From contig MELC01000018.1 of NCBI GenBank assembly GCA_001767455.1, positions 1 through 46,332 of the forward strand: 46,332 bases of DNA. Direction: 5' to 3'. The position numbers and the translations under genes are program-made. Within the stretch, counting starts at the first letter, position 1, and the number at the start of each line of letters is the position of its first letter. This stretch comes from Acidobacteria bacterium RIFCSPLOWO2_12_FULL_66_21. GTDB taxonomy: Bacteria; Acidobacteriota; Vicinamibacteria; Vicinamibacterales; 2-12-FULL-66-21. This document shows positions 34,437-43,336 of this stretch, in pieces. Under the pieces are notes generated by a model, which saw only the letters and a list, made by a program, of their open reading frames with translations, was not told where the DNA came from and ran no database searches.

Positions 34437-34832
34437 TCAGCCCCGCCTCTTCTCCAGCTCCTCCAGCGTTCGCGGCCAGTCCTCCCTGAGCAACCTCGAC
34501 AATGCCCGATCGGACAGGAGGCGGCCGAGCTCGCCGCCCGCGCGGGCCGCCGGCGTCCCGATCCACCGTTCGAGCGTTCCGCGGGTTGCGTCGTACAACC
34601 GCCGAATCTCTTCGTCGCCGAGCGACTGCGTCAGCTTCATCGGTGAAAGCCGCGCCGTGTGGAGGATCTCATCCGAGTAGGCGTTGCCGATTCCGTTCAG
34701 GATGCGCGGATCGGTGAGCGCGCGCTTGAGCGTGTGGTTCTCGCGTGTGGGCGCGGACGCGAAGGCAGCAAGGTCGCTGTCGAAGATCTCGAGCGCACGT
34801 ATGTACAGAAGGATGTCCGGCAGTTCGGGCAT
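34437..34832 (-). pseudogene. Formamidopyrimidine-DNA glycosylase (Fpg/Nei) with two internal deletions
   Basis: A 131-codon intact frame made of three separate pieces of an Fpg of about 290 residues. It starts MPELPDILLYIRA, which includes the catalytic Pro and Glu. It jumps to the helix-two-turn-helix part (TRENHTLKRALTDPRILNGI, then GNAYSDEILHTARLSP). It then jumps over the zinc finger to the tail GRLLSDRALSRLLREDWPRT. About 110 residues of the β-sandwich and about 40 residues with the four zinc cysteines are missing, both without breaking the frame. It is almost certainly inactive as a glycosylase. Confidence 0.65.
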
Positions 34833-34836
34833 GATT

Positions 34837-34928
34837 CAGCTCTCAGCTCTCAGCTCTCAGCAGAAAGCTGACGGCTGACGGCTGAAAAGCTGAAAGCTGA
34901 AAGCTGAAAGCTGAAAGCTGAAAGCTGC
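34837..34928. repeat. Heptamer array in opposed orientation
   Basis: The array reads as 7-mers: CTCTCAG three times, CAGAAAG, CTGACGG twice, one 8-mer, then CTGAAAG five times. The CTCTCAG block and the CTGAAAG block are roughly complementary and can fold on each other. It lies between the Fpg start and the metalloprotease stop, spanning the whole gap. Confidence 0.75.
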
Positions 34929-34942
34929 ACGGTGCAACACCC

Positions 34943-36958
34943 CTACTGCCGGACTTCGGTCACCGACAAGGCCCGCTTCGCAGGATCGCTTTCCGAAACG
35001 ACGGTCACCGTGACGCGGGCGGAAGCCGCACGGCCTGAGGCGCGGCGGACAAACACGGGCACACGCGCCGACGCCCCGGCCTGGATGGCGACGAGCGCGT
35101 TCTGCACGCCGGCCTCCCAGCCGGACCCTTCGAGCGACACCGACACGCGATAGATGTCGCTCGCAAACGCCGCCACCGCTGCGCCAGGGTGGCCGGCGAC
35201 CCGGTCGGGAGCCGCGCCGGTGTTCGTCACCGTCACGCTGTAGCCCGGCGCGCTGGCATTCGCGCTCGCCGGAGCTGACGCCGGCGCCTCGGCCCGCACG
35301 CCGCGTGTCTGAGGGCCAGCGCCGTCGAGCGACCGGACGCCGACGACGTACGAAAGCACGCCACGGGGATCGGCGCGGCGATCGATGACGTAGAAGTGCA
35401 GCCGGTTGGCCTCGTCTTTCCACTCGTACTGGCTGCCCGACCGCAGTCCCGCATGAAACAGCGCGTCGTTCAACTGCCTGTAGTCTGCCATCGTCCGCAT
35501 GACCCACTCGCCATTCGGCTTCACGAAGTCGACCCGGTTGATGTCCTCCGGATGCGCGTCGATCGCCCACGCGTGGCAACCGTACCCGCACGAGTTGGTC
35601 TGCCGATCCTTGTTCTTCGCGATGAGCACGCCGCTGTCGGGCGTGAACGAGTCGTAACCGATGCGCTGCACGACTTCGACGGAATAGTTGTTGAACACGG
35701 GGTCGCCGGCACAGACGGGGTCGGCAGTGCGATCGCAGGACGGCGTCCGATCCTGGGGCGCTTCGCCGTCGAGCCGGACGATCAGCCCGGCCCACGCGCC
35801 CGGCCCGGGCTCGACCGCCCGGGCCGCCAGGGTCGCGACGACGGGCCCGGAGGCGGCAAGCGCATTTCGATTCACCTGGACGACCTGGTCGATCGGGAGC
35901 AGCTCCATCGCGAGCCGGTTGCGCAGCATGAGGCCGGCCGGCATCGATGCTCCTTCGGCCGCAGGCACCACCCAGCGGCGATGCGGACCGCCGGGGCCGT
36001 TGAACGACCCCCTGTCCATCATGTCCCACGGGCCGGTGCCGACGCGCCGGTACGGTGTGACGTACGGATTGTTGTTGTTGTCGCCGACGCGGAAGACGAG
36101 GTGTCCGAGCTCGTGCGTGATCGTGCCGGAGCTTTCACCCTGCCGCACCGACGACAGGCCCCACTGCTGCGCGCCTGCGAGCCACGACGTCCACGGCACG
36201 TAGCGGGTCGGCACCCATCGCGGCTTCGTCCGGTCCGGGTTGCCCCAGATCTCCGGGATGTCCTCGCGGCCGGCGAACTTCATCTCGCCGAACTCCTGCC
36301 ACACCGAGGTTTCGTCGTACCCGGCGTAGATGCGAAGCTTGATCGGATAGCTGTTCACGACGTCGGCGCCGGCGTCGGCCTGCCAGAGCGCATCCGCGTC
36401 GCGCTCCATGCGGCCGTCGCAGGTGAATCCATCCGGGCATCCGCTCTGCTGGCTGTGCTCGTTCAGGCCGTACTCGAAGAGCCTGCGCGGCATCCGGTAT
36501 GGCCCGAACACATCGATCTGCGGGATGCCGATCTTTCCCCGCGACTGTTCCATCCAGTACTCGTGAATCGTGTGGCCGTGGTTGAGCGGGCCGGGCTTGC
36601 CCCAGAAGTCCGCGTAGAATCTGGCGACCTCACCGCGCGGCACCGGATCGACCTGCGGGTTGCCGAACGGGTCCGAGTGCTTCGGACGCGTGATGACGAA
36701 TGGCTGGTCCTCGAAGTCAATCGCCATGAGCGCGACCTTGAGCGCGCGTCCGGGCGCCTTCGCCCGGTCCCCCCAATTCGTCCCCGGAATCGGCTTGTAG
36801 CCGGCCCAGGTCATGTCCTCCTGGTCCTGCCAGACCTGCGGATCGAGCGGCGCTGGAAACGCGGCCGTGGGAGTCTGCGCGAGTGACACGGTGAGGACAC
36901 CGGCCGAGACGATCGCTGTCAGACCGGAGAGCGCCAGGGTCGTTCGGGATGAAGCCAT
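34943..36958 (-). CDS. Secreted M6-like zinc metalloprotease
   Basis: A 671-residue exported protein with signal peptide (LSGLTAIVSAGVLTVSLA). The zinc site HELGHLVFRVGD (HExxH plus a further acidic residue) and the turn segment GPWDMMDRGSFNGPGG are typical of M6 (immune inhibitor A-like) peptidases. A C-terminal β-sandwich (about the last 110 residues, GYSVTVTNTGAAPDRVAGHP) looks like a Big/CARDB-type adhesion domain. The annotated start removes an uncertain 23-residue extension. It is expected to act outside the cell on protein substrates. It is the first of three minus-strand genes of extracellular character. Confidence 0.8.
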   Translation of the reverse strand: MASSRTTLALSGLTAIVSAGVLTVSLAQTPTAAFPAPLDPQVWQDQEDMTWAGYKPIPGTNWGDRAKAPGRALKVALMAIDFEDQPFVITRPKHSDPFGNPQVDPVPRGEVARFYADFWGKPGPLNHGHTIHEYWMEQSRGKIGIPQIDVFGPYRMPRRLFEYGLNEHSQQSGCPDGFTCDGRMERDADALWQADAGADVVNSYPIKLRIYAGYDETSVWQEFGEMKFAGREDIPEIWGNPDRTKPRWVPTRYVPWTSWLAGAQQWGLSSVRQGESSGTITHELGHLVFRVGDNNNNPYVTPYRRVGTGPWDMMDRGSFNGPGGPHRRWVVPAAEGASMPAGLMLRNRLAMELLPIDQVVQVNRNALAASGPVVATLAARAVEPGPGAWAGLIVRLDGEAPQDRTPSCDRTADPVCAGDPVFNNYSVEVVQRIGYDSFTPDSGVLIAKNKDRQTNSCGYGCHAWAIDAHPEDINRVDFVKPNGEWVMRTMADYRQLNDALFHAGLRSGSQYEWKDEANRLHFYVIDRRADPRGVLSYVVGVRSLDGAGPQTRGVRAEAPASAPASANASAPGYSVTVTNTGAAPDRVAGHPGAAVAAFASDIYRVSVSLEGSGWEAGVQNALVAIQAGASARVPVFVRRASGRAASARVTVTVVSESDPAKRALSVTEVRQ

Positions 36959-37016
36959 GGAGCGTATTATGGACCGCCGAATCGGCTGGCGCCACCACGT
37001 CGAACCACGGGTGCCG

Positions 37017-37961
37017 TCACTTCGCACGCGCGAACACGGCCAGCGAGCTGCCGACCGGGCGTCCAGCCGGATTGTCCGACGAGGTGTTCACGAGCGACGC
37101 CCCGCCGGTCGCCGGATTCCGCATCGCGAGCGACGTCGAGCCGCCGCCGTCGAGGTTCAGCGCGTTCCAGACGCCGTAGTCGGCGACGAGGACGCGCGCC
37201 ACTTCACCAACGGGCATCCCGGCGCTGCCGCCCCGCGCGTCGACCGTGAACAGCGTGAGCGTGGCGGCGTCGCGCGAAAGGCCAATCGCCGTCCGCGCGG
37301 CTGACACGTCGTACCACGAGCTGGCGTTCGAGTAACTTCGCGGGCCGCCGGGCAGGAGCAGGCCGGCGGGATGTTCCGCGTCCCGATAGAGCGGCACCGT
37401 CGCGGCGCCGTCGGTGACGATCTGCGCCGACCCCGACACGGTCGTCCACAGTTCGACGCGTTCGCGGACGTGACTGCCGTCGGCCGCGCTCGCGTCGCGA
37501 TGCACGATCGACGCGCGATTGGTCCGATCGATGTTGAGCCCGGGCGCGTCGGCGACGATCGCGTACCGCGGGTCCGGCGTCTCGAACGCCGAAAAGACCC
37601 GTCCGTCCGAGGCGGCGATGCCCACGAGCCAGGCGGTCGTATCGGCGGACGGGAACGGGAGGAAGAAGTGCGCGTTGATCGCGATCTGCGCGCGCTCGGC
37701 CTCCAGGAAGTCGAGCGTCGTCTGCCGAACCGTCTCGCGGGGACCGTTCGGGGCCGACAGCTCGAATCGTACGCCGGGCGCTTCCAGCTCAATCTGTACC
37801 ACGTGCATGTGCACTGGCCGGGGCGCCGTCTCCGTACGATCGACGTACGTCACGCCAGCGTAGGGATGGGTGACAAGCTCGCTGCCCGGAAGCGGCGTCC
37901 GGACCGTGCCGAGCGGCGCGAGCGCGACCAGGACGACGAGCAGCCGGCGAATGGAACGCAC
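37017..37961 (-). CDS. Phosphodiester glycosidase (NAGPA) domain protein
   Basis: A 314-residue exported protein from GTG 37961; GTG 38030 would add 23 residues and start just after the upstream stop. A signal peptide (SIRRLLVVLVALAPLGTV) leads to a NAGPA domain with the hallmark WNALNLDGGGSTSLAM and INAHFFLPFPSADTTAWLVG. In eukaryotes this domain uncovers mannose-6-phosphate by removing GlcNAc; bacterial members cleave or bind phosphodiester-linked sugars. The specific substrate here is unknown. It follows the amidohydrolase gene on the same strand. Confidence 0.75.
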   Translation of the reverse strand: MRSIRRLLVVLVALAPLGTVRTPLPGSELVTHPYAGVTYVDRTETAPRPVHMHVVQIELEAPGVRFELSAPNGPRETVRQTTLDFLEAERAQIAINAHFFLPFPSADTTAWLVGIAASDGRVFSAFETPDPRYAIVADAPGLNIDRTNRASIVHRDASAADGSHVRERVELWTTVSGSAQIVTDGAATVPLYRDAEHPAGLLLPGGPRSYSNASSWYDVSAARTAIGLSRDAATLTLFTVDARGGSAGMPVGEVARVLVADYGVWNALNLDGGGSTSLAMRNPATGGASLVNTSSDNPAGRPVGSSLAVFARAK

Positions 37962-38033
37962 GATCACGATCCTGCTCGCGAGGCCCACCGGCGCGCGGCA
38001 GCCGCCGGTCGGCGCCTCGCGGAACTGCACATC

Positions 38034-39305
38034 TTACGGCCGCCTCACGACGGCGCCGCCCTTCATCACGAACCGTACGCGCTGCAGCGCCGTGATGTCC
38101 GCCAGCGGGTCGCCATCGACCGCGATGATGTCGGCAAAGGCGCCAGGGGCGAGCGTGCCGACCTGCTTCTCCATCCGCAGCAACTCCGCCGCGCGGGTCG
38201 TCGCGCTGCGGACCGCTTCGATCGGCGGCATGCCGTAGTCGGCCATGTGCACGAACTCGCGCGCGCTGGTGCCGTGCGGGAACGCGCCGACGTCCGTGCC
38301 GAACACGATCTTGACGCCCGCCTTCATCGCCGCCTGGAACGTGCGCTTGTGGCTTGCAATGACGCGGGCCGTGATGTCGCCGGGCGCGGGAAGGCCCGTC
38401 TCGGGCATGTAGACGGACAGCGTCGGGCACCAGAACGTGCCGCGCTCGGCCATCAGCCGCAACAGGTCGTCGTCGAGCATCATCCCGTGCTCGAGCGAGC
38501 GCACGCCTCCTTCGACGGCCGCGCGCGCCCCCGGGCCGCCATACGCATGCGCGGCAACGTCCTTCCGCCACCGCGCCGCCTCGGCGACGACGGCGCGGAC
38601 CTCGTCCACCGACACCTGCGAGAGCGGCTCCAGCGTGACCGGATCGACGTGGCGCAGCGTACCGGTCGCATACAGCTTGATCCAGTCGGCGCCGTACTTC
38701 ACCTCGCGGCGGACCTCCGCGATCATCGCCTCGCGCGAGTCGGTCAGCGCGGCGGGATCCGGCAGCGCGATGTCCGGGTTCATGCCCGACAGGTTCATGT
38801 GCCCGCCGGTAATCGTCAGCGCGTAGGTCGCGACGAGCAGTCGAGGACCCGGGATCACGCCCTTGTTGATCGCGTCACGGAGGGCGACGTCGGCGAACCC
38901 CGCTCCCTCCGAATCGAGATCGCGCATCGTCGTAAACCCCGCCTCGAGATCGAGCTTCACGGCGCGGACGCCTTCGATCGTCCGATACGCCTGCGACTTG
39001 GTCAGGACGGGCGGGGTGATCTCGTCGTCCGGCTGCAGCAGGACGTGGGTGTGGCCGTCGATGAGGCCGGGCATCAGCGTGAGGTTGCCGAGATCCACGA
39101 CGTCAGCGCCGGCGGGGGCCGATGCCGCGACGGAGTCGATCCGATCTCCGCGAATGACGATGACGCCGTTCGACGTGACGCGGCCCGACACAGGGTCGAG
39201 CACGCGCGCGGCGCGCAGCGCGGTCAGACGCGCGGGAGCCGGCTGCGAGGCTTGAAGAGGCAGTGTGAACAGCAGGGCAGCGATGGCGATCGTTCGAATA
39301 GGCAT
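38034..39305 (-). CDS. Secreted amidohydrolase (prolidase-like)
   Basis: A 423-residue metal-dependent hydrolase with signal peptide (TIAIAALLFTLPLQASQ). The amidohydrolase fold is shown by the metal site DGHTHV, carbamylated-Lys region DWIKLYATG, two further His sites (VAAHAYGG and SLEHGMML), and FGTDVGAFPHGTSA with the last Asp. A C-terminal strand (FADIIAVDGDPLADI) closes the composite sandwich. Homologues act on Xaa-Pro dipeptides or imidazole-type substrates. ATG 39305 has no strong RBS. Confidence 0.85.
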   Translation of the reverse strand: MPIRTIAIAALLFTLPLQASQPAPARLTALRAARVLDPVSGRVTSNGVIVIRGDRIDSVAASAPAGADVVDLGNLTLMPGLIDGHTHVLLQPDDEITPPVLTKSQAYRTIEGVRAVKLDLEAGFTTMRDLDSEGAGFADVALRDAINKGVIPGPRLLVATYALTITGGHMNLSGMNPDIALPDPAALTDSREAMIAEVRREVKYGADWIKLYATGTLRHVDPVTLEPLSQVSVDEVRAVVAEAARWRKDVAAHAYGGPGARAAVEGGVRSLEHGMMLDDDLLRLMAERGTFWCPTLSVYMPETGLPAPGDITARVIASHKRTFQAAMKAGVKIVFGTDVGAFPHGTSAREFVHMADYGMPPIEAVRSATTRAAELLRMEKQVGTLAPGAFADIIAVDGDPLADITALQRVRFVMKGGAVVRRP

Positions 39306-39388
39306 GGCGGTGGCGGAGGATGGTAGCACGTGCGGGGGAGGACGGGGGACGGGCTCCGAACGTGCGACGGGGGAGGTGGGCGCGGTTC

Positions 39389-40339
39389 TCAAGCAGCCGT
39401 CAGGCAGGTCGTCGCGCCGTGTACAACGCAGGTATCTCCGGCCTCGTGTCTGTCGCGGCGCAGCCGCGTGATCTGCATCAGCCGGCCCGACATCACCGCC
39501 TGCCCGAGGGCGGCACCGAGTGTTTCATCACGGACGTCCTTCAGGGAGTAGATCGCGACCGGGATCGTCGGCAACGGGCGGACGTGCCAGTCGTTACCGG
39601 CTCGGGTGACCAGCAGTGTGAACCCTTTGCCGATGTTCGCCATCATCGCGGCCTTCATGGCCCCCGGCATGTTTTCTTTCATCGCGCCTGGCGGCAGTTT
39701 CGCCGCGCCAAGGTCGCCAAATCCCGACATCGCGCCCGTGAGCGGCACGAGCAGGCGGCCGCCGTCGCGGAGCGCGTCGAGCCAGGCATCGAGCACGTGG
39801 GTTGCGCCAGCGTGGACCAGCACCACGTCATTGTCGCGGGGCAGATTGGCGGCGCTGTTGCCCTGCTCGATCGCGACCCACGGCCAATCGGTCAGGTTCG
39901 CGGCCGCCTGCCGCGCGAGATCCGGATCGACTTCGATGCCGTGCACGTGTCCGGCCGGGCCGACGATGTGTGCGAGGAGCGCCGTGAAATAACCCGTGCC
40001 GGTGCCGATGTGCACGACGCGTTGGCCCTCGGCGACGCCAGCCTCCTGGAACCAGCGGGCGATCAGGCTCGGTTGACCGTTGTAGAGCTGCCGCGAGAGA
40101 TCGATGGCGACCGCGATGTCGTGATGAACGTGCCGCGGATCGGCGTCGTCGGTGTAGCGCGGCGGTCCGAGGACGTCGGCCATGCCCCGGATGATCCACG
40201 GGCCCGGCGGCAGGAACTTGTCGCGGGGCACCGATCGAATCGCGTCCACGATCCGCGGCAATCGGATGTTGGCGGTGACGCGGATTTCCTCCGCCAGGGA
40301 GCGGCGCGTTTCGGCGGCGGTCATAGGTGCGGCTGTCAT
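39389..40339 (-). CDS. Protein-L-isoaspartate O-methyltransferase-like
   Basis: A 316-residue methyltransferase. SAM motif I is VVHIGTGTGYFTALLAHIVG. The PCMT-type preceding sequence (RSVPRDKFLPPG, then DIAVAIDLSRQLYNGQPSLI) replaces the usual Thr/Ser gate with NGQPS. GHVHGIEVDPDLA and the late LLVPLTG support the fold. Isoaspartyl repair is the family role, but the extra 100-residue C-terminal region is atypical for repair PCMT, so another substrate is possible. ATG 40339 overlaps the stop of the winged-helix gene (ATGA). ATG 40324 is an alternative. Confidence 0.7.
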   Translation of the reverse strand: MTAAPMTAAETRRSLAEEIRVTANIRLPRIVDAIRSVPRDKFLPPGPWIIRGMADVLGPPRYTDDADPRHVHHDIAVAIDLSRQLYNGQPSLIARWFQEAGVAEGQRVVHIGTGTGYFTALLAHIVGPAGHVHGIEVDPDLARQAAANLTDWPWVAIEQGNSAANLPRDNDVVLVHAGATHVLDAWLDALRDGGRLLVPLTGAMSGFGDLGAAKLPPGAMKENMPGAMKAAMMANIGKGFTLLVTRAGNDWHVRPLPTIPVAIYSLKDVRDETLGAALGQAVMSGRLMQITRLRRDRHEAGDTCVVHGATTCLTAA

Positions 40340-40827
40340 TCCTTGCGATCCTTCGGAGGACACAGGCCTTCGCCGGTCCGGCGCCTCGGCCACGGACGCG
40401 TCTTGCCGACCCGGGACGCAACGACATGGGCCGGGTATGCGTACGCGGCTTTCGCCTGCACGTCTTCGCCGCGGTCGCGCTCGGCGATCTCCCCAGACTC
40501 GTGCAGGCGCTTGAGCACGGTGTGAATCGACGCGAGCCCGTTGGAGTAGCGGTCCATGTCGAGGCCTACGGCGATCAGCCGGTCGCGCACCTCGAGCGCC
40601 GTGAGCGGCCGGCCCGAATTGCGGAGCACCATCCGGCAGGCGTCGGTCAGGCCCAGTTGGACCGTGGGCTCGTAGCCGCAGAGTTTCGTCAGCGTGGCAA
40701 TCGATTGTTTGAGTTGAGCGAGGCGCGTCTCGAGCGCCGCGTGCTCGGCGCTCACCTTCTCGTACCCCCGCACGGCCGCGTCAAGGGCGCGCCTGTAGTC
40801 GGCTTGCGACACGCGATATTTATACAT
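40336..40827 (-). CDS. Coiled-coil plus winged-helix protein, putative regulator
   Basis: A 163-residue soluble protein. Residues 1-55 form a coiled coil (YEKVSAEHAALETRLAQLKQ). Residues 60-135 look like a winged helix (MVLRNSGRPLTALEVRDRLI, then LASIHTVLKRLHESGEIAE), as in small DNA-binding modules preceding restriction enzymes or acting as repressors. It precedes and overlaps the methyltransferase gene. An AT-rich inverted repeat over the start codon suggests autoregulation (inference). No exact family is recognised. Confidence 0.6.
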   Translation of the reverse strand: MYKYRVSQADYRRALDAAVRGYEKVSAEHAALETRLAQLKQSIATLTKLCGYEPTVQLGLTDACRMVLRNSGRPLTALEVRDRLIAVGLDMDRYSNGLASIHTVLKRLHESGEIAERDRGEDVQAKAAYAYPAHVVASRVGKTRPWPRRRTGEGLCPPKDRKE

Positions 40828-40842
40828 AGTATGCAAATATGT
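40824..40842. promoter_or_regulatory. AT-rich inverted repeat at the winged-helix gene start
   Basis: ACATA (40824-40828) and TATGT (40838-40842) flank a 9-base centre, and CATAGTATG is nested inside. The repeat covers the ATG of the minus-strand gene, in a stretch of about 45 bases that is far more AT-rich than the surroundings. It could be an operator or a core promoter. The remaining gap to 41037 includes a minus-strand fragment reading SGRVLFLSQANRNLYGVGEA that may be another gene remnant. Confidence 0.4.
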
Positions 40843-41037
40843 GTCACTTAGTATTGTGTAAGCCAACTGAAGGCGGTCACGCTCGTCAGGACGAGAACGC
40901 ACGCTTCGCCGACGCCGTAGAGGTTGCGATTCGCCTGGCTGAGGAAGAGGACGCGGCCTGAGTATTTCCAGCCGCGGTCCACTCGTTGGCTGCGACAGCT
41001 CGTCCGCGATGTGTGTTCGATGCGGCGAGCTTCCGCG

Positions 41038-41658
41038 CTACGTCAGCATCGATAGAAGCAGCAGCGGAATCATCCAGACGACGATGCTGCCGAGCGAGCG
41101 GGGGACGGAGAAATGCTGCACCTCGGCGAGCGTGATGACCTGCAGCACGAACGTCCAAAGCAGCGCTGCAACATAGACGAGGGTCACGGCGAAAAGGAGC
41201 AGAGCCTTCAGAAGCATCGAGGCGCTCGGCGCGTCAACCTGTCCGGGGGCGACCGGTCCGCCGCCCGCGAGCATTACCGGGATCCAGCAGACCGCCGTCA
41301 CCGCAAACGGCGCATAGCTCCAGGCGAGTGACTGACGGATCTCCTCCGGGTCCGCCTGGCCGCCGAACCAGCCGCCGCTGAACGCGAGGAGGAATGGCCC
41401 GATCAGCACGCCGAAGACCACCTGCAGCACGCCAATGATCGTCGGCATCGCCGCCATAGTGAACGACAGCTCGCCCTTCGCCGCGAGGCCGCCCAGCGTC
41501 GCGAGCGCGCCATGGAGCGCGGCCAGTCCCACCACCAGTGTCCAGCCGGGACGCACCTCGGAGGCGAGCAGCTCGCGCATCGTGCGTCGCGGGGAGAACC
41601 AGATCGTGCGCCAGGGCCGCGCCATTACGGGTGCCACCTCGAGGACTTCGGTGGTCAT
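41038..41658 (-). CDS. Yip1-domain membrane protein
   Basis: A 206-residue membrane protein that fits the bacterial YIP1 family. The N-terminal PWRTIWFSPRRTMRELLASE is the usual amphipathic opening ('F.PR...R.I'). Five hydrophobic segments follow, including LVVGLAALHGALATLGGLA, MLLKALLLFAVTLVYVAALL and a final IVVWMIPLLLLSML. The bacterial role is not known. ATG 41658 was chosen because longer readings run through the tRNA remnant. Confidence 0.75.
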   Translation of the reverse strand: MTTEVLEVAPVMARPWRTIWFSPRRTMRELLASEVRPGWTLVVGLAALHGALATLGGLAAKGELSFTMAAMPTIIGVLQVVFGVLIGPFLLAFSGGWFGGQADPEEIRQSLAWSYAPFAVTAVCWIPVMLAGGGPVAPGQVDAPSASMLLKALLLFAVTLVYVAALLWTFVLQVITLAEVQHFSVPRSLGSIVVWMIPLLLLSMLT

Positions 41659-41791
41659 GGAGCGGCATGCTAGCACACCGCGTCGAGGATCTATTTCCGG
41701 CGCTCGGGCTCGAAATCGATGGCCAGTGTACAGCAGAACGGCGACTGCACCTGCTGAAGGTATCAGCTGATTCTCAGTCGCCGTCTGAAAC

Positions 41792-41852
<61 letters not shown>

Positions 41853-42045
41853 GATGGTTTCAGCGAAGAGCGCCGCGTTGCACGGCGCGCGGCTCGATTG
41901 ATCAATTTGGCGGTCTCCGTGGTGTTTGAGCCGTCCTTGGATTCGCGAATTGGAGTCTCTCAGTTCCCGTGGCAGGTGCATGCGCGCACGTTGTCCTTCG
42001 CACGTCCCCTTGTGACAAGCACGTCGCCCCGTCCCACCGTCTCCC

Positions 42046-42894
42046 TTACGCGATGTCCATCCGCGCGAGGCGCCGCATGGCCGTCCACGTGGGCACGACG
42101 ATCCACAGGGAGAGGGACAGCGCAATGAGCAGGGCGGCGCCGCCCGGGCCACCCGTGAAGCGGAGCAGCGCCAGCGAGCCCGCGCCGAACGCGCCGGTTC
42201 CCTCGATCGCGAGGAGCGAAGCCGTGCGGACCGCGTCAATCGGGTTGACCAGCACCGAGCTGATGAGAAGGCGGGACGCATGGCCGGATCGCAGCAGCGA
42301 CGCGGCGGCCAGCACGGCGACGTCGAAGAGGAGCGCAAGGGCGAACCACGTGACCAGCGCGATGGCGAGCGCACGGACGCGCTTGCGTCCATGCTGTCCG
42401 ACCGACACGAGCGCGGCGATCGCGAGAAACACCGCGGTCAGCACGGCTGAACCCGCCGCGACCATGGCGAACCCCGCGAGACCGTCGGAGCCGGTGCGCG
42501 CGAAGATCACCAGGCCGGCGACGCCGAAGCCGAGCGCCTCGGCGGCGACGAGCGCCTCGAAGAGTCCGATCAGCGTGCCGAGCAGCAGGATCGGACGGGC
42601 GATCGGCTGCGCGTAGAGAATCTCCGCGCCGCCGCGCTCCGGCGTCAGCGCGAGGACGCCCATCACGAGCGACGTGAGCGGCACGAGCAGGAGGACGAGC
42701 TGCACGAGCGACGCCGCGGTCCGCGCGAAGTCCTGCAGGCCGCTGCCGCCCGACAGAATGTAGCCGGACGAAGCCACCGCCAGCGACAGCCCCGCGAAGA
42801 CGACCGCAAAGAGCTGCGTCCACCGCGACCGCGCGGCCAGGAGCATCTCCTGGCGCGCGCACAGGATCAACGTCCGAACCGACTCACCGGCCAC
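42046..42894 (-). CDS. nosY: NosY-like ABC-2 permease
   Basis: A 282-residue membrane protein with six helices in ABC-2 arrangement (FAVVFAGLSLAVASSGYIL, VQLVLLLVPLTSLVMGVLAL, ALGFGVAGLVIF, MVAAGSAVLTAVFLAIAALV, LVTWFALALLFDVAVLAAAS and a final IALSLSLWIVV). The periplasmic PERGGAEILYAQPIARP segment is typical of NosY. Together with NosF it forms the transporter that supplies the NosD-dependent copper-sulfide cluster assembly of N2O reductase. GTG 42894 overlaps the nosL stop by 11 bases and gives the usual NosY length. Confidence 0.8.
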   Translation of the reverse strand: MAGESVRTLILCARQEMLLAARSRWTQLFAVVFAGLSLAVASSGYILSGGSGLQDFARTAASLVQLVLLLVPLTSLVMGVLALTPERGGAEILYAQPIARPILLLGTLIGLFEALVAAEALGFGVAGLVIFARTGSDGLAGFAMVAAGSAVLTAVFLAIAALVSVGQHGRKRVRALAIALVTWFALALLFDVAVLAAASLLRSGHASRLLISSVLVNPIDAVRTASLLAIEGTGAFGAGSLALLRFTGGPGGAALLIALSLSLWIVVPTWTAMRRLARMDIA

Positions 42895-43336
42895 GGCTGG
42901 CTCCGGGAGGACCGGCGGGGCCGAAGACGTCGGTCGATGACAGAGGCACGCCGGATCTCGCGGCAGCATCCGCATCGCGCGAGGCCGGGCTCATGTGCGC
43001 GATGATGTGCGATCCCATCGGCGTCGACAGTTCCGGCACGCGCGTGTAGATCGCGTCAGGCGCCGCGATCCAGTCGCCCGTCCGATGATCCGCGACAAAC
43101 GCCACGGCTTCCCCAGGTGCGGGGTGTTGGACGAGATCGCTCACCAGACAGCCGATGTCGTCGTAGATCCGAGGCTCCTCGCCGGGCGCGACGAGTTCGG
43201 CGGCGAAGTGCTTGTCGGACACGGCCATGCGGCAGAACGCGCACGCATCCGAATCGCTGACCGCAACGGGCTTCGGCGCGCCTGAACAGGACAGGAGCGC
43301 ACTCGCGGCGATAACGAGAACAACGGCGCGTCTCAT
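42884..43336 (-). CDS. nosL: NosL copper-binding lipoprotein
   Basis: A 150-residue lipoprotein. The lipobox LLSC ends the signal peptide, so the protein is anchored in the periplasm-facing membrane. Copper ligands are expected in CAFCRMAVSDKHFAAEL (CxxCxM) and further Met/His residues in TPMGSHIIAHMS. NosL delivers Cu(I) to N2O reductase maturation. Its start overlaps the nosF stop (ATGA). Confidence 0.85.
   Translation of the reverse strand: MRRAVVLVIAASALLSCSGAPKPVAVSDSDACAFCRMAVSDKHFAAELVAPGEEPRIYDDIGCLVSDLVQHPAPGEAVAFVADHRTGDWIAAPDAIYTRVPELSTPMGSHIIAHMSPASRDADAAARSGVPLSSTDVFGPAGPPGASRGR

Noticed and set aside
35396-36886. A 496-codon plus-strand open frame
   Set aside because: It is the antisense shadow of the M6-like protease, which has a signal peptide and the HELGH zinc site.
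37371-39326. A 651-codon open frame on the plus strand
   Set aside because: It lies antisense to the NAGPA and amidohydrolase genes, is Arg-rich and low in complexity, and shows no domain. It is a codon-bias shadow in GC-rich DNA.
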